Assembly: GCA_022841905.1 (NCBI GenBank)
Contig: JALHQO010000001.1
Location: 477,568 to 541,567, forward strand
Direction: 5' to 3'
From: Hyphomonadaceae bacterium
GTDB taxonomy: Bacteria > Pseudomonadota > Alphaproteobacteria > Caulobacterales > Aquidulcibacteraceae
DNA length: 64,000 nt
Part shown: one piece after another, positions 1 through 9,791 of the stretch
How the letters are laid out: each line of letters begins with the position of its first letter
Numbering within the stretch: the stretch's first letter is position 1
Notes under the pieces: generated by a model
The model's database searches: none
The model's input: only the letters and a program-made list of their open reading frames with translations
Told to the model about the DNA's origin: nothing
Made by a program: the position numbers and the translations under genes

Positions 1-333
1 ATCGCGCGCACGTTGTCGGCGGGTTCAATCCAAAAGAACGCGCCGGGGATACGCTCCATCTGCGATGGGCTGCTGACAGACCAGATGGGCGAAATCCCGT
101 TCGCGATCGCGCGCGCGCGTTTCGAACGCGCGATCGCAATCTCAGACGACGCTGCGCTGCGCGCGATGAAGTTCGCGTTTCGGCATTTGAAGCTGGTGCT
201 GGAGCCATCAGGCGCAATTACCCTCGCGGCCGCGCTTGAAGGTGGGCTCGACCTCAAAGGTCAAACCGTGGCCCTCATCGCCAGCGGCGGCAATGTCGAT
301 GCCGAGACGTTTGCGCGCGCGCTGGCGGTTTAG
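1..333 (+). CDS. Threonine/serine dehydratase family enzyme, C-terminal part (5' end outside window)
   Basis: The reading frame is open from the first base, so only the last 110 residues are seen. They match the end of fold-type II PLP enzymes of the threonine dehydratase / serine racemase group: a 'SICDGL' segment, then 'LVLEPSGAI' and the glycine-rich 'IASGGNVD' close to the C terminus. No ACT regulatory domain follows, which suggests a catabolic or racemase-type enzyme rather than biosynthetic IlvA. The PLP lysine lies upstream of the window. Its TAG stop shares four bases (TTAG) with the stop of the convergent lytic transglycosylase. Confidence 0.75.
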   Translation: MARTLSAGSIQKNAPGIRSICDGLLTDQMGEIPFAIARARFERAIAISDDAALRAMKFAFRHLKLVLEPSGAITLAAALEGGLDLKGQTVALIASGGNVDAETFARALAV

Positions 334-2396
334 GGCCGCCCGCGATGAAGGTCGCGCTCAAGCTGGATTTCGACCGGCTGGCCGGCGAGGCGATAGCGAT
401 AGACCTGCAGGTTCTCTGTCACGCGCTGCACGTAATTGCGTGTTTCGGAGAACGGGATGAGTTCGATCCAATCCACCACATCGATCGCGGGCGAGCGCGG
501 ATCGCCCCAATCGGCGATCCATTCGCGCGCGCGGCCTGAGCCGGCATTGTACGAGGCGATCGCCAGAACGTACGATCCGTTGAAGCTGTCGACCAGATCG
601 GCCAAGTGCGCAGAACCCAGCGTCATGTTGTATTGCGGATCACTGGTCAGTGAGCCGCGCTGATAGGTCATGCCCTCGCGACGTGCTTGCGACTGCGCCG
701 TCGACGGGATCAGCTGCATAAGGCCGTGGGCGTTAGCGTGCGAGACGGCGCGCGGGTCGAATTCGCTTTCCTGACGGATGATGGCGAGCACGAGCGCCGG
801 TTCGATGCGGCTGCCACTGCGCACTGCAGGCGGCAGTTCGATCAGCGGGTAAGCCGCGTTGACGGCGACCACGTTACGGAAGAGGCCCGCTTTGGCGCTG
901 CGCAGCGCCGTTCGATCATAGGATTGCTCGCGCGCCATCGCCGCGAGCAGTTCGATTTCCATGGGATCGTCGAGCGTGTCGTCGAGATAGAAGGCGATCG
1001 ACTCGAAGTCGCGCTGAGCGCCGACCTCGGCCATGAGGCGCAGCGCCCGCACCAGTTCGCGGTTCTCGAAGCGACCGCGCGCCGCGTCGGTCACTTGCGC
1101 CGTTTGCGGCAGCGACAGCGTCGCCGAGCGATTGCCGCGCGTGGCCGCGAGTTGGCCGTAATAGGTGAAGGAGAAGCGGGCGGCCTCGTTGAACAGGCGC
1201 TCGGATTCGCCGGTGTTGCCTAGCGCGCGAGCCGCTTCACCGCGCCAGTAGAGCGCGCGGCTGAGGCTCACAGGTGAGGACACGTTTTCGCTCAGGTGCG
1301 AGAAGTGTTCGAGCGCGCGTTGCGGCTGATCGAGGAAGCGCAATGAAAGCCAGCCGGCCAGCCATTCGGCGTCGGCGAAGCTCTCGCCTGAGGTCAGGCC
1401 GTGATTGGTGACCAGCTGATAGGCGAGCTGATAATTGCCGGCGCGCAGGGCGCGGGGGAGGTAGAGACGGCGCTCGCGGAAGATTTCGTCGCGCGCCGCA
1501 AGCGGCGCTTCGCGTGCGTTGATCCGAGAAGCCATCGCCATTGCGTCGATCGGCTGATCCGTGCGGCGGCGATATTGCGTGCGGTCGAACAAGAGACCCG
1601 GATCGTCCTGACGCGAAGAGGGCACGGCATCGATCGCCTCCTGCAGACCGCGACGGGCGCGGCTCTGGACGGCGATGCGCGCTTGCGCCAGCGCGCGGTC
1701 GGCTGGAGAGAGGCGAGGCAGTAGGCGCTGCGCTGCGGTGCGCTGGTCGCGCCAAAGGAGGCCAGCGACGCGCGCTGCGTGATCTTCAGCGGTGAAGGCA
1801 GAGTTAAACTCTGCAAGCGCGCGATCTTCTGCCGCTGTGGTGAGCGCATCGTCGCGCCAGGCGGCGCGGGCAAGGTCGTTGGCTTCGGAACGCTGGCCGT
1901 TGTCGCGCAGCGCCAGGGCCAAAGCGATGCGGCCGTCGCCGGTGATCGGGCCGCCCTCTTGGCGCAGAAACTCGATGCGCTCGCGCGGCGAAAGCGCCGA
2001 ATCGAAGATGGCTTGCTCGGCGCGGGTGCGCATGGTGGTGCGGCCGGGCCAGCTTTGAAGTTCGGTCAGCGCCTGGGAGATGTCGGAGAAATAGAGCGGC
2101 GCGTCGGTGGCCGTGGCCCAGCGCCATTGCAGCATGCGGCGGATGAGCGGGTCGCTGGCGCGGTCGCGCAATTGGCTGAGGCCGATCCAGTCGCGATTCT
2201 CGGCCGCTGCGAGGCCGTCGCGCAGGCGCATGCGCTCTGCCGCGGGCGGCAAAGGCGGGGGCGGGGTGTAAACCGTGGCGCTCGCCGGGGTTGGGCCGGG
2301 GGCGATCTCTTGCTGTCCGCTGGCGCTGGACGCCACCAGAATGGCGCACGACGCGGCGGTCAGCACACCGATACGGATCAGTTTGGGAGCGATCAT
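330..2396 (-). CDS. slt: Soluble lytic murein transglycosylase (Slt70-like)
   Basis: A 688-residue exported enzyme that cleaves the MurNAc-GlcNAc bond of peptidoglycan to give anhydro-muropeptides. An N-terminal signal peptide (MIAPKLIRIGVLTAASCAIL, then small residues before Q28) is followed by a long alpha-helical superhelix region. The C-terminal SLT domain starts near residue 535 with 'RQESEFDPRAVS', where the Glu at about 543 is the expected catalytic acid, and continues with 'GLMQLIPSTA' and 'ASYNAG'. The ATG is preceded by AGGGG at a good distance. It is transcribed away from dapA, with a 122-base shared upstream region. Confidence 0.93.
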   Translation of the reverse strand: MIAPKLIRIGVLTAASCAILVASSASGQQEIAPGPTPASATVYTPPPPLPPAAERMRLRDGLAAAENRDWIGLSQLRDRASDPLIRRMLQWRWATATDAPLYFSDISQALTELQSWPGRTTMRTRAEQAIFDSALSPRERIEFLRQEGGPITGDGRIALALALRDNGQRSEANDLARAAWRDDALTTAAEDRALAEFNSAFTAEDHAARVAGLLWRDQRTAAQRLLPRLSPADRALAQARIAVQSRARRGLQEAIDAVPSSRQDDPGLLFDRTQYRRRTDQPIDAMAMASRINAREAPLAARDEIFRERRLYLPRALRAGNYQLAYQLVTNHGLTSGESFADAEWLAGWLSLRFLDQPQRALEHFSHLSENVSSPVSLSRALYWRGEAARALGNTGESERLFNEAARFSFTYYGQLAATRGNRSATLSLPQTAQVTDAARGRFENRELVRALRLMAEVGAQRDFESIAFYLDDTLDDPMEIELLAAMAREQSYDRTALRSAKAGLFRNVVAVNAAYPLIELPPAVRSGSRIEPALVLAIIRQESEFDPRAVSHANAHGLMQLIPSTAQSQARREGMTYQRGSLTSDPQYNMTLGSAHLADLVDSFNGSYVLAIASYNAGSGRAREWIADWGDPRSPAIDVVDWIELIPFSETRNYVQRVTENLQVYRYRLAGQPVEIQLERDLHRGRP

Positions 2397-2518
2397 GTTC
2401 CCCTAGCCTCGCTTCGAAACAGCGGCGGCCCGCAAGCTGGGGGCTGGCGAGCCGCTATTTAACCTCGCCCGACAGTGTGGCAGGAATCGCGCCAATGCCA
2501 CCGTGGAAAGCGCACCAG

Positions 2519-3391
2519 ATGATTAAGGGCTCGATTCCGGCTCTCATTACGCCATTCCGAGACGGAATCGTAGATGAACGCGCGTTCCAAAAGCTGGTGG
2601 AGCGCCAGATTGCCGAAGGTTCACATGGGCTCGTGCCCTGCGGCACCACCGGCGAAAGCGTCACGCTGAGCCTGCAAGAACATGTTCGGGTTGTGGAACT
2701 GTGCGTCGAGGCGGCGGCCGGGCGCGTGCCTGTCATCGCCGGCGCAGGCTCCAACAACACGGCGCACTCGATAGAGTTGGCGCGTCACGCCAAGGCGTCC
2801 GGCGCGGACGCGGTCCTGGTGGTGGCGCCTTATTACAACAAGCCGAGCCAGGATGGGATCGTCGCGCACTTCAGGGCGATCAGCGACGCGGTCGATATTC
2901 CGATCATTGCTTACAACGTGCCAAGCCGGACGGTGATCGACATCGCGCCCGAGACGGTCGGTAGGCTGTCGCAGCTGAAGAACGTCATTGGCATCAAGGA
3001 TGCCAGCAGTGATCTCGGACGTGTCGCGCGTCATCGTGCGCTGTGCGGCGAAGATTTCATCCTCCTTTCTGGCGACGATGCCAGCGCGCTGGGCTTCAAC
3101 GCGTTTGGCGGGCGTGGCTGCATCTCGGTGACGGCGAACGTCGCGCCGAAGCCGTTTGCGCAGATGCAGGAGGCGACGTTGCAAGGCGCGTTCGATGCAG
3201 CGCGCAAGTTGGATGGCGTGATGTCGGAGCTGCACAAGACGCTGTTCGTCGAGCCATCGCCGGGGCCGACGAAATATGCGTGCTCGCTGCTTGGTCTCTG
3301 CACCGATGAAGTGCGCTTGCCGCTGCTGACCTGTAGCGATGCGGCGAAGGCGAAGGTCAAAGCCGCCATGACCCAGGCTGGTCTGATCTGA
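2519..3391 (+). CDS. dapA: 4-hydroxy-tetrahydrodipicolinate synthase
   Basis: Condenses pyruvate with aspartate semialdehyde, the first committed step of lysine and diaminopimelate synthesis. The 290-residue product has the family motifs in order: 'CGTTGE' at 41-46 (the two Thr of the proton relay), 'YYNKPSQ' near 105, 'AYNVPSRT' with Tyr132, and the Schiff-base Lys160 in 'IGIKDASSD'. The frame is open further upstream, but ATG 2519 gives the usual family N terminus ([13 protein letters not shown]). The stop overlaps the smpB start by one base (TGATG), so the two genes are translationally coupled. Confidence 0.95.
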   Translation: MIKGSIPALITPFRDGIVDERAFQKLVERQIAEGSHGLVPCGTTGESVTLSLQEHVRVVELCVEAAAGRVPVIAGAGSNNTAHSIELARHAKASGADAVLVVAPYYNKPSQDGIVAHFRAISDAVDIPIIAYNVPSRTVIDIAPETVGRLSQLKNVIGIKDASSDLGRVARHRALCGEDFILLSGDDASALGFNAFGGRGCISVTANVAPKPFAQMQEATLQGAFDAARKLDGVMSELHKTLFVEPSPGPTKYACSLLGLCTDEVRLPLLTCSDAAKAKVKAAMTQAGLI

Positions 3392-3864
3392 TGGCCAAGA
3401 AATCCGATCCCAACAACAAGCTGATCGCGGAAAACCGTCGGGCACGCTTCGATTACGCGATCGAGGATACACTCGAGGCGGGCATCCAGCTGCTTGGCAC
3501 CGAGGTGAAATCGCTGCGCTCGGGGCGGGCCAATATCGCCGAGAGCTACGCCCATACCGAGAAGGGCGAGCTTTGGCTGATCAACGCGACGATCCCTGAG
3601 TATCCGCCGGCTGGTCAGTTCAACCATGAGCCACGACGGAGGCGTAAGCTCTTGGTGCGGGGTCGTGAGTTGAAGCGACTGATGGGCGCCGTTGAGCGCG
3701 AAGGCCGCACGCTCGCGCCGCTCAAGCTCTATTTCAACGATCGCGGCATCGCGAAGGTTCAGATCGCGCTCGCCAAGGGCAAGAAGGCGCATGACAAGCG
3801 CGCCGCCACCAAAGACCGAGAGTGGAAGCGCCAGCAATCGCGCCTGATGAAGGATCGCGGCTGA
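3391..3864 (+). CDS. smpB: SsrA-binding protein SmpB
   Basis: Binds tmRNA and brings it to stalled ribosomes in trans-translation. The 157-residue sequence shows the standard elements: '[11 protein letters not shown]', '[12 protein letters not shown]', 'LKRLMGA', '[18 protein letters not shown]' and a basic C-terminal tail ending 'RLMKDRG'. It sits between dapA and a TPR lipoprotein, with one-base stop/start overlaps on both sides (3391 and 3864). I did not find the tmRNA gene itself in this window. Confidence 0.96.
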   Translation: MAKKSDPNNKLIAENRRARFDYAIEDTLEAGIQLLGTEVKSLRSGRANIAESYAHTEKGELWLINATIPEYPPAGQFNHEPRRRRKLLVRGRELKRLMGAVEREGRTLAPLKLYFNDRGIAKVQIALAKGKKAHDKRAATKDREWKRQQSRLMKDRG

Positions 3865-4685
3865 TGCGCGCCGTGGCGGCAGCGCTCGCGCTGGCGCTTG
3901 CGGCCTGTGCGCCGCCCGGCGAACGCGCCCATACCGAGGCGCAATGGCAGGCTTGCGAGGGACAGACGTTCACGACCGATCAAGTCGGCGCGTGCTCTGC
4001 CGTGATTGACGATCGCGCCGCGCCGCCGGAGCGGCGTGCGGCGGCGCTGGTGTTGCGCGGTGGGTTGCGGGCTGAGTATTTCCAACATGCACGGGCCGTC
4101 GCCGATTTCGGCCGCGCGCTGCGTATCGATCCGCAACTGGTGGATGCTTTGGTCGGGCGCGCTGCGGTTCACGTCAGCCGTGGCGCTCATGACGCGGCGC
4201 TGCGCGATCTCGATGCCGCTTTGGCAATCGCGCCGCGGCACCAGCGCGCGCTGGAGGAGCGCGATCTCGCGTTGGCGGGACGCGTTGACGCTTATTCCGT
4301 GCAGATCGCACAACTCAACGAAGCGCTGATCCGTAATCCGCTCGACCCGCAATTACTCAACAATCGCTGCTGGGTGCGCGCGCTTGCGGGGCGCGATCTG
4401 GAGCTTGCGCTGGCTGATTGCGATACGGCGCTGCTGCAGAATCCGAATTTTGCGGCGGCGCTCGATAGTCGTGGCCTAGTCAACGTGAAGCGCGGCGCGT
4501 TCGCGGCGGCGCTGGCGGACTACGAGGCTGGGTTGGCGCTGGAGCCTGGGCGCGGACACTATCTTTACGGTCGCGGTCTCGCGCGCCGTGGACTGGGGTT
4601 GATCGCGGAAGCGGAGGCGGATTTCCGCGCCGCCGAGATCGCCGAGCCTGGCGTGACTGCGCTCTACGCAAGCTACGGCGCCTAG
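3864..4685 (+). CDS. TPR-repeat lipoprotein
   Basis: The ATG at 3864 overlaps the smpB stop and gives a lipoprotein signal ([18 protein letters not shown]) with the lipobox cysteine at residue 15. The remaining 258 residues contain several tetratricopeptide-like helix pairs ('AVADFGRALRIDPQ', 'ALRDLDAALAIAPR', 'ALADYEAGLALEPGRGHYLYGRG'). It is probably a periplasmic, membrane-tethered scaffold. No specific partner can be read from the sequence. Its stop shares CTAG with the stop of the convergent uracil-DNA glycosylase. Confidence 0.85.
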   Translation: MRAVAAALALALAACAPPGERAHTEAQWQACEGQTFTTDQVGACSAVIDDRAAPPERRAAALVLRGGLRAEYFQHARAVADFGRALRIDPQLVDALVGRAAVHVSRGAHDAALRDLDAALAIAPRHQRALEERDLALAGRVDAYSVQIAQLNEALIRNPLDPQLLNNRCWVRALAGRDLELALADCDTALLQNPNFAAALDSRGLVNVKRGAFAAALADYEAGLALEPGRGHYLYGRGLARRGLGLIAEAEADFRAAEIAEPGVTALYASYGA

Positions 4686-5326
4686 CCGAACGCCAACGCT
4701 TTCGCGCGCGCCATCACCGTCTCGAACATCTCCGCCGTTAGCCGTCGCGTCTGCGTGTTGTAGCGCGAGCAATGGTAGGAGGAGATGAGCTTGCGGCCAC
4801 CCGGCAAATCAGCTTCGGCGCCGTGTCCGAATTTCGCCGCGCTCGGCCTTAGGCCAAACGCACGCAGCACGCTCTCATGCGCGATTGAGCCGAGAGCAAA
4901 GAACACGCGCACATTCGGCAACGCCTCGGCGCGTGCGGTGAGGAAGGGACGGCACGTCGCGATTTCCGCGGGCGTCGGCTTGTTCTCCGGCGGCGCGCAG
5001 CGGACGGCGTTGGTGATCATCGCGCCTTTGAGCTTGAAGCCGTCGTTCGGATCGGCGCGGTATTCGCCGTCTGCGAGGCCAAGTTTCTTCAACGTGCCGT
5101 AGAGCAAATCGCCGGCATAATCGCCAGTGAATGGGCGGCCAGTGCGGTTGGCGCCTGTGCGCCCCGGTGCAAGCCCAACAATCAGCAGACGCGCGTTCGC
5201 GTCGCCAAACGACGGCGCCGGCCCGTTGAACCAAGTCGGCTCCTTGCGCGCGTTTTCTGCGCGATAGGCGACGAGCCGCGGGCAGAGCGGGCAATCCTTT
5301 GGCGGTTCGGGCGGTACGGCGCTCAC
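4682..5326 (-). CDS. Uracil-DNA glycosylase family 5 (UDGb type)
   Basis: Removes uracil and related deaminated bases from DNA. The 214-residue protein has four cysteines expected to hold a 4Fe-4S cluster (CPLC near residue 14-17, and the pair in 'NAVRCAPP' and 'IATCRPFL'). Motif 1 is 'GLAPGRTGANRTGRPFTGD' and motif 2 is 'SSYHCSRYNTQTRRLT'. The 'NRTGR.FTGD' and 'YH.SR.NT' forms point to family 5 (UDGb) rather than family 4. Its start is close to the stop of the upstream NYN gene (4-base overlap), so the two are likely co-transcribed. Confidence 0.88.
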   Translation of the reverse strand: MSAVPPEPPKDCPLCPRLVAYRAENARKEPTWFNGPAPSFGDANARLLIVGLAPGRTGANRTGRPFTGDYAGDLLYGTLKKLGLADGEYRADPNDGFKLKGAMITNAVRCAPPENKPTPAEIATCRPFLTARAEALPNVRVFFALGSIAHESVLRAFGLRPSAAKFGHGAEADLPGGRKLISSYHCSRYNTQTRRLTAEMFETVMARAKALAFG

Positions 5327-5919
5327 GCTTCGTCGTCTTCTTCCGCTGGCGTGTAGTGCGTTGCGCTGCGCTCGCGCGGCGGCCGGCCGACGAGGCTCAT
5401 GAGCTCCGTCATGTCGAGAAAATTATCTGCGGCGCGGCGGATGTCGTCGGACGCCATCGGCGGATTGGACTTGATTGTCGACACCACAGTGACGCGCGCG
5501 CCTTTGCGCTTCACGGCCTCGACTGCAGCGGCGAAATCGCCGTCGCCGGAGAAGAGGAACACGTGGTCGAGATGCTCAGCGGCTTGCAGCATGTCGACCA
5601 CGATTTCGACATCCATGTCGCCCTTGAAGCGGCGGCGGCCGTTGGTGTCGGTGTATTCCTTCGCCGGCTTGGTCGAGACGCTGTAGCCATTGTAATCGAG
5701 CCAATCGACCAGCGGCCGGATCGGTGAGAAATCCTGCTCCTCCACCAGCGCGGTGTAGTAGGTGGCGCGGATGAAGCGGCCGTGTTTGCGGAACTCGTCC
5801 AAGAGTTTGCGATAGTCGATGTCGAAGGCGAGCGACTTGGCGGCGGAATAGAGATTGGCGCCGTCCATGAAGAGGGCGACGCGTTCGTCGGGGTGGATCA
5901 GGCGGTCGAGCACGGTCAT
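5323..5919 (-). CDS. NYN domain protein (LabA/DUF88 family)
   Basis: A PIN-like nuclease fold protein of 198 residues. The acidic metal-site motifs are in place: 'ALFMDGANLY' near the N terminus, 'KGDMDVEIVVDML' in the middle, and 'LFSGDGDFAAAVEAVKRKG'. Members of this family are presumed RNases; LabA was named in cyanobacteria for a clock phenotype, which says little about the role here. The ATG at 5919 is preferred over an in-frame TTG seven codons upstream, since that would run into the folK leader. The last bases overlap the uracil-DNA glycosylase start, suggesting an operon. Confidence 0.85.
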   Translation of the reverse strand: MTVLDRLIHPDERVALFMDGANLYSAAKSLAFDIDYRKLLDEFRKHGRFIRATYYTALVEEQDFSPIRPLVDWLDYNGYSVSTKPAKEYTDTNGRRRFKGDMDVEIVVDMLQAAEHLDHVFLFSGDGDFAAAVEAVKRKGARVTVVSTIKSNPPMASDDIRRAADNFLDMTELMSLVGRPPRERSATHYTPAEEDDEA

Positions 5920-5963
5920 AACAAAATCCGTTGTGCGCAAAACGCGCGAATAGAAACAAAACT

Positions 5964-6476
5964 ATGCCGGACACGACGTTCGTCGCCCTTGGCGCCAACT
6001 TGCCGTTCGAAGGCGCGCCGGCGCGTGCGGTGCTGTCGCTCGCCGTGTCGGCGTTGCGGTCCGCGGGGCTCAACCCGCGCGCGCTTTCCGGTATCTGGGA
6101 AACCGCCGCTTGGCCGCCCGAGAGTGGTCAGCCGGACTATTACAACGCCGTGGTCGAGCTAGACCGGGCAGGGCTCGCCCCGCAACAGCTTTACGAAGCG
6201 CTGGGCGCGATCGAGCGCTGCTTTGGCCGTGAACGCCGCGAGCGCAACGCCGCCCGCACGCTCGACCTCGATATCGTGGCGATGGACGGATTCGTCGGAA
6301 CCTTCGAAGGCCTGGAGCTGCCCCATCCCCGCATGCACGAGAGGGCGTTCGTCCTCGCCCCTATGGCCGAAATTGCCCCCGATTGGCGCCACCCGATACT
6401 CAGCCGAACGGCCGCCGAGCTCCTCGCCGACCTGCCGGTTTCCCGCTACCGCCGTGTGTCCGATCTGGTCGGGTAG
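5964..6476 (+). CDS. folK: 2-amino-4-hydroxy-6-hydroxymethyldihydropteridine pyrophosphokinase
   Basis: Transfers pyrophosphate from ATP to hydroxymethyl-dihydropterin in folate synthesis. The 170-residue protein begins with the HPPK opening 'FVALGANL' and has the diagnostic 'RNAARTLDLDIVAM' block with the metal-binding aspartates, then 'LELPHPRMHERAFVLAPMAEIAP'. The frame is open upstream, but ATG 5964 gives the standard N terminus. It is divergent from the NYN gene with 44 bases between starts, and no strong promoter was recognised there. Confidence 0.95.
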   Translation: MPDTTFVALGANLPFEGAPARAVLSLAVSALRSAGLNPRALSGIWETAAWPPESGQPDYYNAVVELDRAGLAPQQLYEALGAIERCFGRERRERNAARTLDLDIVAMDGFVGTFEGLELPHPRMHERAFVLAPMAEIAPDWRHPILSRTAAELLADLPVSRYRRVSDLVG

Positions 6477-6508
6477 GGCGGGGTTGCGCATTTGGCGGCC
6501 TCTTCGCA

Positions 6509-6537
6509 TTGCGAAAAGCCGCCGAAGCGACTAGGTT
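6509..6537 (+). promoter_or_regulatory. Candidate sigma-70 promoter of rpoZ-rsh
   Basis: TTGCGA (6509-6514), a 17-base spacer, then TAGGTT (6532-6537), lying about 43 bases upstream of the rpoZ start. A perfect 6-base stem GGCGGC/GCCGCC (6494-6499 with 6518-6523), enclosing TTCGC/GCGAA, overlaps the -35 box. No T-run follows it, so it is not a typical terminator for folK. Confidence 0.4.
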
Positions 6538-6579
6538 ATTCGACTAATCCGTCCTGTTTGAACCGAGAGGAAGCACGCC

Positions 6580-6930
6580 TTGGCCCGCGTAACCGTCGAA
6601 GATTGCGTAGAAAAAATCCCAAACCGGTTCTCGCTGGTTCTGCTTTCCGCCCATCGCGCTCGCAACATTTCCTCCGGCGCCGAGCCGTTGGTTGACCGCG
6701 ACCGCGATAAAGACCCGGTCGTGGCCCTGCGCGAAATCGGCGACGGCGCCATCACCGTGGAAGAGCTCCGCGATAGCTACGTCATGCTCTACCAGGACGT
6801 GCAGCCTGCCGCCCAGGCCGAAGAAGAGCAGGATCGCCTGGCTATCGCCGCGCCGGTTGAGACCAGCGAAGAAGACGTCCTGCGCGCGCTTCAGCAAGAA
6901 GCCGAAGCCCAGCGCGACGAACGGTACTAG
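6580..6930 (+). CDS. rpoZ: RNA polymerase omega subunit
   Basis: Small core subunit that helps assemble RNA polymerase around the beta-prime subunit. The 116-residue product starts '[31 protein letters not shown]', the conserved omega block, followed by '[10 protein letters not shown]' and an acidic C-terminal tail typical of alphaproteobacteria. The start codon is TTG, supported by GAGAGG nine bases upstream and by the invariant N terminus. The rsh gene starts three bases after its stop. Coupling of rpoZ with the (p)ppGpp enzyme is a common arrangement and fits the role of omega in ppGpp binding. Confidence 0.95.
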   Translation: MARVTVEDCVEKIPNRFSLVLLSAHRARNISSGAEPLVDRDRDKDPVVALREIGDGAITVEELRDSYVMLYQDVQPAAQAEEEQDRLAIAAPVETSEEDVLRALQQEAEAQRDERY

Positions 6931-6933
6931 TTC

Positions 6934-9171
6934 ATGGCCGGCGGTGACGGAGTCGCCGCCAAACCCCCGGCTGGTCTCGCTAAGGCTGGCGCGGGCGCCG
7001 CACCTGTGCGCACGCGTTATCTCCGCCAGTTCGAACTGGTGGAGCGCGTTCGCGCCTACGATCCGTCCGTCGACGAGAGCCTGATCAACCGCGCCTACAT
7101 CTACGCGACCGCCGCGCACGGCAGCCAGACGCGCCATTCCGGCGATCCCTATTTCGCGCACCCGATCGAAGTCGCCGGCATTCTGACCGAGTACAAACTC
7201 GACGCCGCCACTATCGTGGCGGGGCTTTTGCACGATACGATCGAAGACACCGAAGTCACGCGCAAAGACATCGAGGCGAAGTTCGGCGTGCAAGTCGCCG
7301 ATCTGGTTGAGGGCGTGACCAAGCTCTCGAAGCTCGAAATTCAGTCGGAAGAAAACAAGCAGGCACAGAACCTGCAGAAGTTCATTCTGGCGATGTCGCG
7401 CGACGTGCGCGTGCTGCTCGTGAAGCTGGCTGACCGGCTGCACAACATGCGCACGCTGACGCATATTCCAAACGCCGCCAAGCGCCGGCGCATCGCGCTC
7501 GAGACGCTTGAAATCTACGCGCCGCTCGCCCGCCGTATCGGCATGGAGAAAATGGCGCGCGAGTTGGAAAAACTCGCCTTCGGCGAAGCGTTCCCGGAAG
7601 CGGAAGCCGCGATCAACGAGCGGCTTGAACAGCTGCGCGCCGACAAAGGCGAAAATGTCGCCAACATCGACGGCACGATCAAGGAGGTGCTCGAATTCGC
7701 CGGCGTCGAAGCGCGGGTTTATGGCCGCGAGAAGGCGCCGTACTCGATCTGGAAGAAGCTCCGCCGCAAGAGCGTCGAGTTCTCCGATCTGGCCGATGTG
7801 TATGCGTTCCGCGTCATCGTGCAGAATCCGGACGATTGTTACCGCGCGCTTGGCGTCATCCATCAAAGCTGGCGTTGCGTGCCTGATCAGGTGGAAGATT
7901 ATATCTCGAACCCTAAGCCGAATGGTTATCGTTCGATCCACACAACGGTGATCGGACGCGGGAATGTGCGCGTCGAAATCCAGATCCGCACCGAAGAGAT
8001 GGATCAGATCGCCGAAAACGGCGTCGCCGCGCACTGGCGCTACAAAAACGAAGCGTACGGCTATGACGAAGAGACCGCGCAATCGGCCGGCCTCGACGCG
8101 CGCGAAGCCATCCGTTCACTGATGGAAATCGCTGAACACGGCGGCGATCCCGGCGAGTTTCTCGAGCACGCCAAGCTCGAAATGTATTCCGATCACGTTT
8201 TCACCTTCACGCCGAAGGGGGCGCTGATTCCGCTGCCGCAAGGCGCGACGCCGCTCGATTTCGCCTACGCCGTTCACTCCGATGTCGGCGATCGCTCGAT
8301 CGGCGCACGCATCAATGGCGTTGAACGGCCGATGCGCACGGCGCTGCGCAATGGCGACGTGGTCGAAATTCTGACGAGCGACAGAGTTGCGCCCGTGCCG
8401 GGATACGAGGCGCTGGCGAAAACCGGCCGCGCTAAGTCCGCGCAACGCCGCTTGGAGCGTCACGCGCGGCGCGAGGAATTCGGCAAGCTCGGCCGTGAAC
8501 TCGTCTCGCACGCACTCCATCGCTACGGGCACGATCTCGCCGCAACGTCGCTGAAGCCCGCGGCTGAGCGCTTGGGTAAGCACGACGAAGAAGGACTGTT
8601 CATCGCCGTTGGCGAAGGCGGGCTGAAGGCGAGCGCCGTGGCGGTCGCTGCTTTCCCTGGGCTCGAAGAGCGCGTCCGCAAGGACGATAGCCGCCGGCCG
8701 ATGGAGACCGAGAAGGCCAAGCTCTACGTCAAAGGCAGCGATCTCACGGCCGGCGTGGCGCTGCACTTCGCTGAATGCTGCACGCCGATCCCGGGCGATC
8801 GTATTTTGGGTGTGCAAACGCCAGGCAAAGGTGTGGTCATCCACACCATCGATTGCGAACAACTGGCCGCGCTAGAGGGCGAGGCCGAGTGGGTAGACCT
8901 CGCTTGGACGCCGACTGCGCTTACCCGCACGCTGGCGGTCGGGCGCATTCTGGTCACGGTCGAAAACAAACGCGGCGTCTTGGCTGAGCTCTGCGGCATT
9001 ATCGCCGAGAACGAAGGCGACATCATCAATCTGCGCTTGGCCACGCGCACGGTCGACTTCTTCGACATGATCTTCGACATCGAAGTCGCCGACGCCCGTC
9101 ACCTGACCAATATCCTGGCCGCATTGCGCACCAGCAAAGCGGTGAAGGATGTGGAGCGCGTGAAGGGCTAG
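6934..9171 (+). CDS. rsh: Bifunctional (p)ppGpp synthetase/hydrolase (RelA/SpoT homologue)
   Basis: Makes and degrades the alarmone (p)ppGpp. The 745 residues show the complete long-RSH layout: an HD hydrolase domain ('HPIEVAGIL', '[11 protein letters not shown]', '[12 protein letters not shown]'), a nucleotidyltransferase synthetase domain ('[19 protein letters not shown]', '[13 protein letters not shown]'), a TGS domain ('[18 protein letters not shown]'), a conserved-cysteine region ('[14 protein letters not shown]') and a C-terminal ACT domain. Both catalytic halves look intact, as expected for a single alphaproteobacterial Rsh. The N-terminal 30 residues are Gly/Ala-rich and probably disordered. 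Confidence 0.95.
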   Translation: MAGGDGVAAKPPAGLAKAGAGAAPVRTRYLRQFELVERVRAYDPSVDESLINRAYIYATAAHGSQTRHSGDPYFAHPIEVAGILTEYKLDAATIVAGLLHDTIEDTEVTRKDIEAKFGVQVADLVEGVTKLSKLEIQSEENKQAQNLQKFILAMSRDVRVLLVKLADRLHNMRTLTHIPNAAKRRRIALETLEIYAPLARRIGMEKMARELEKLAFGEAFPEAEAAINERLEQLRADKGENVANIDGTIKEVLEFAGVEARVYGREKAPYSIWKKLRRKSVEFSDLADVYAFRVIVQNPDDCYRALGVIHQSWRCVPDQVEDYISNPKPNGYRSIHTTVIGRGNVRVEIQIRTEEMDQIAENGVAAHWRYKNEAYGYDEETAQSAGLDAREAIRSLMEIAEHGGDPGEFLEHAKLEMYSDHVFTFTPKGALIPLPQGATPLDFAYAVHSDVGDRSIGARINGVERPMRTALRNGDVVEILTSDRVAPVPGYEALAKTGRAKSAQRRLERHARREEFGKLGRELVSHALHRYGHDLAATSLKPAAERLGKHDEEGLFIAVGEGGLKASAVAVAAFPGLEERVRKDDSRRPMETEKAKLYVKGSDLTAGVALHFAECCTPIPGDRILGVQTPGKGVVIHTIDCEQLAALEGEAEWVDLAWTPTALTRTLAVGRILVTVENKRGVLAELCGIIAENEGDIINLRLATRTVDFFDMIFDIEVADARHLTNILAALRTSKAVKDVERVKG

Positions 9172-9206
9172 TTTTCGCCGCCGCCGCCCGGTGCTACATC
9201 GCTCCC

Positions 9207-9791
9207 ATGAATCAGGATCAAGTGCTCGACGAATTCCGCGCTGCCGGCGCGTTGCTGGAGGGGCATTTCGTCCTTTCTTCGGGGCTGCATTCGCCAGTGT
9301 TCTTCCAAAAGAACGCGGTCTTCATGGACCCGGCTCGCACCGAGCGCCTGTGCAAGGCGCTGGCTGAAAAAGCGCAAGCGTCGTTCGGCAAGATCGACGT
9401 CGTCGTCTCGCCCGCGGTCGGCGCTATCATTCCGGGCTACGAAACGGCGCGGCATCTGGGCGCGCGCGCGATGTTCGTTGAGCGCGAGAAGAGCGAGTTT
9501 CAGCTGCGGCGCGGCTTTGAGATCAAGCCCGGCGAGCGCGTGCTGATGGTGGAAGACGTCGTCACCACCGGCCTGTCCTCGCGCGAGTGCCTCGATGCAA
9601 TCCGCGGGCATCCCGGCGAACTCGTCGGCGCCGCGTGCCTGATCGATCGCTCCGGCGGCAAGGCTGACATCGGCGTAAAATTGGTCTCGCTCGCGAGCGT
9701 CAGCGCGCCGGCGTACCCAGCCGATCAGCTGCCGCCAGAGCTTGCGGCAATACCTGCGATCAAGCCGGGTTCGCGCGGTCTCGCCGCATGA
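9207..9791 (+). CDS. pyrE: Orotate phosphoribosyltransferase
   Basis: Converts orotate and PRPP to orotidine monophosphate in pyrimidine synthesis. The 194-residue protein contains '[15 protein letters not shown]' (substrate loop), '[18 protein letters not shown]', '[18 protein letters not shown]' and the PRPP-binding signature '[16 protein letters not shown]'. The extended insert and 'SGLHS' opening are typical of the alphaproteobacterial subgroup. Its stop overlaps the pdxJ ATG by four bases (ATGA). Confidence 0.95.
   Translation: MNQDQVLDEFRAAGALLEGHFVLSSGLHSPVFFQKNAVFMDPARTERLCKALAEKAQASFGKIDVVVSPAVGAIIPGYETARHLGARAMFVEREKSEFQLRRGFEIKPGERVLMVEDVVTTGLSSRECLDAIRGHPGELVGAACLIDRSGGKADIGVKLVSLASVSAPAYPADQLPPELAAIPAIKPGSRGLAA

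Noticed and set aside
3391-4685. tmRNA gene near smpB
   Set aside because: I looked for the tag-coding pattern (ANDNFAEE-like) and the tRNA-like ends here and in 19834-20384 and found neither. The GTTCGATCC-like loop at 20070-20078 has an 8-base loop, not the 7 of a T arm.
6494-6523. Hairpin after folK as terminator
   Set aside because: Stem is good, but no T-run follows and it overlaps the likely rpoZ -35 box.
6544-8082. 512-residue open frame antisense to rpoZ and rsh
   Set aside because: Same kind of antisense shadow; rsh has all its catalytic motifs on the plus strand.
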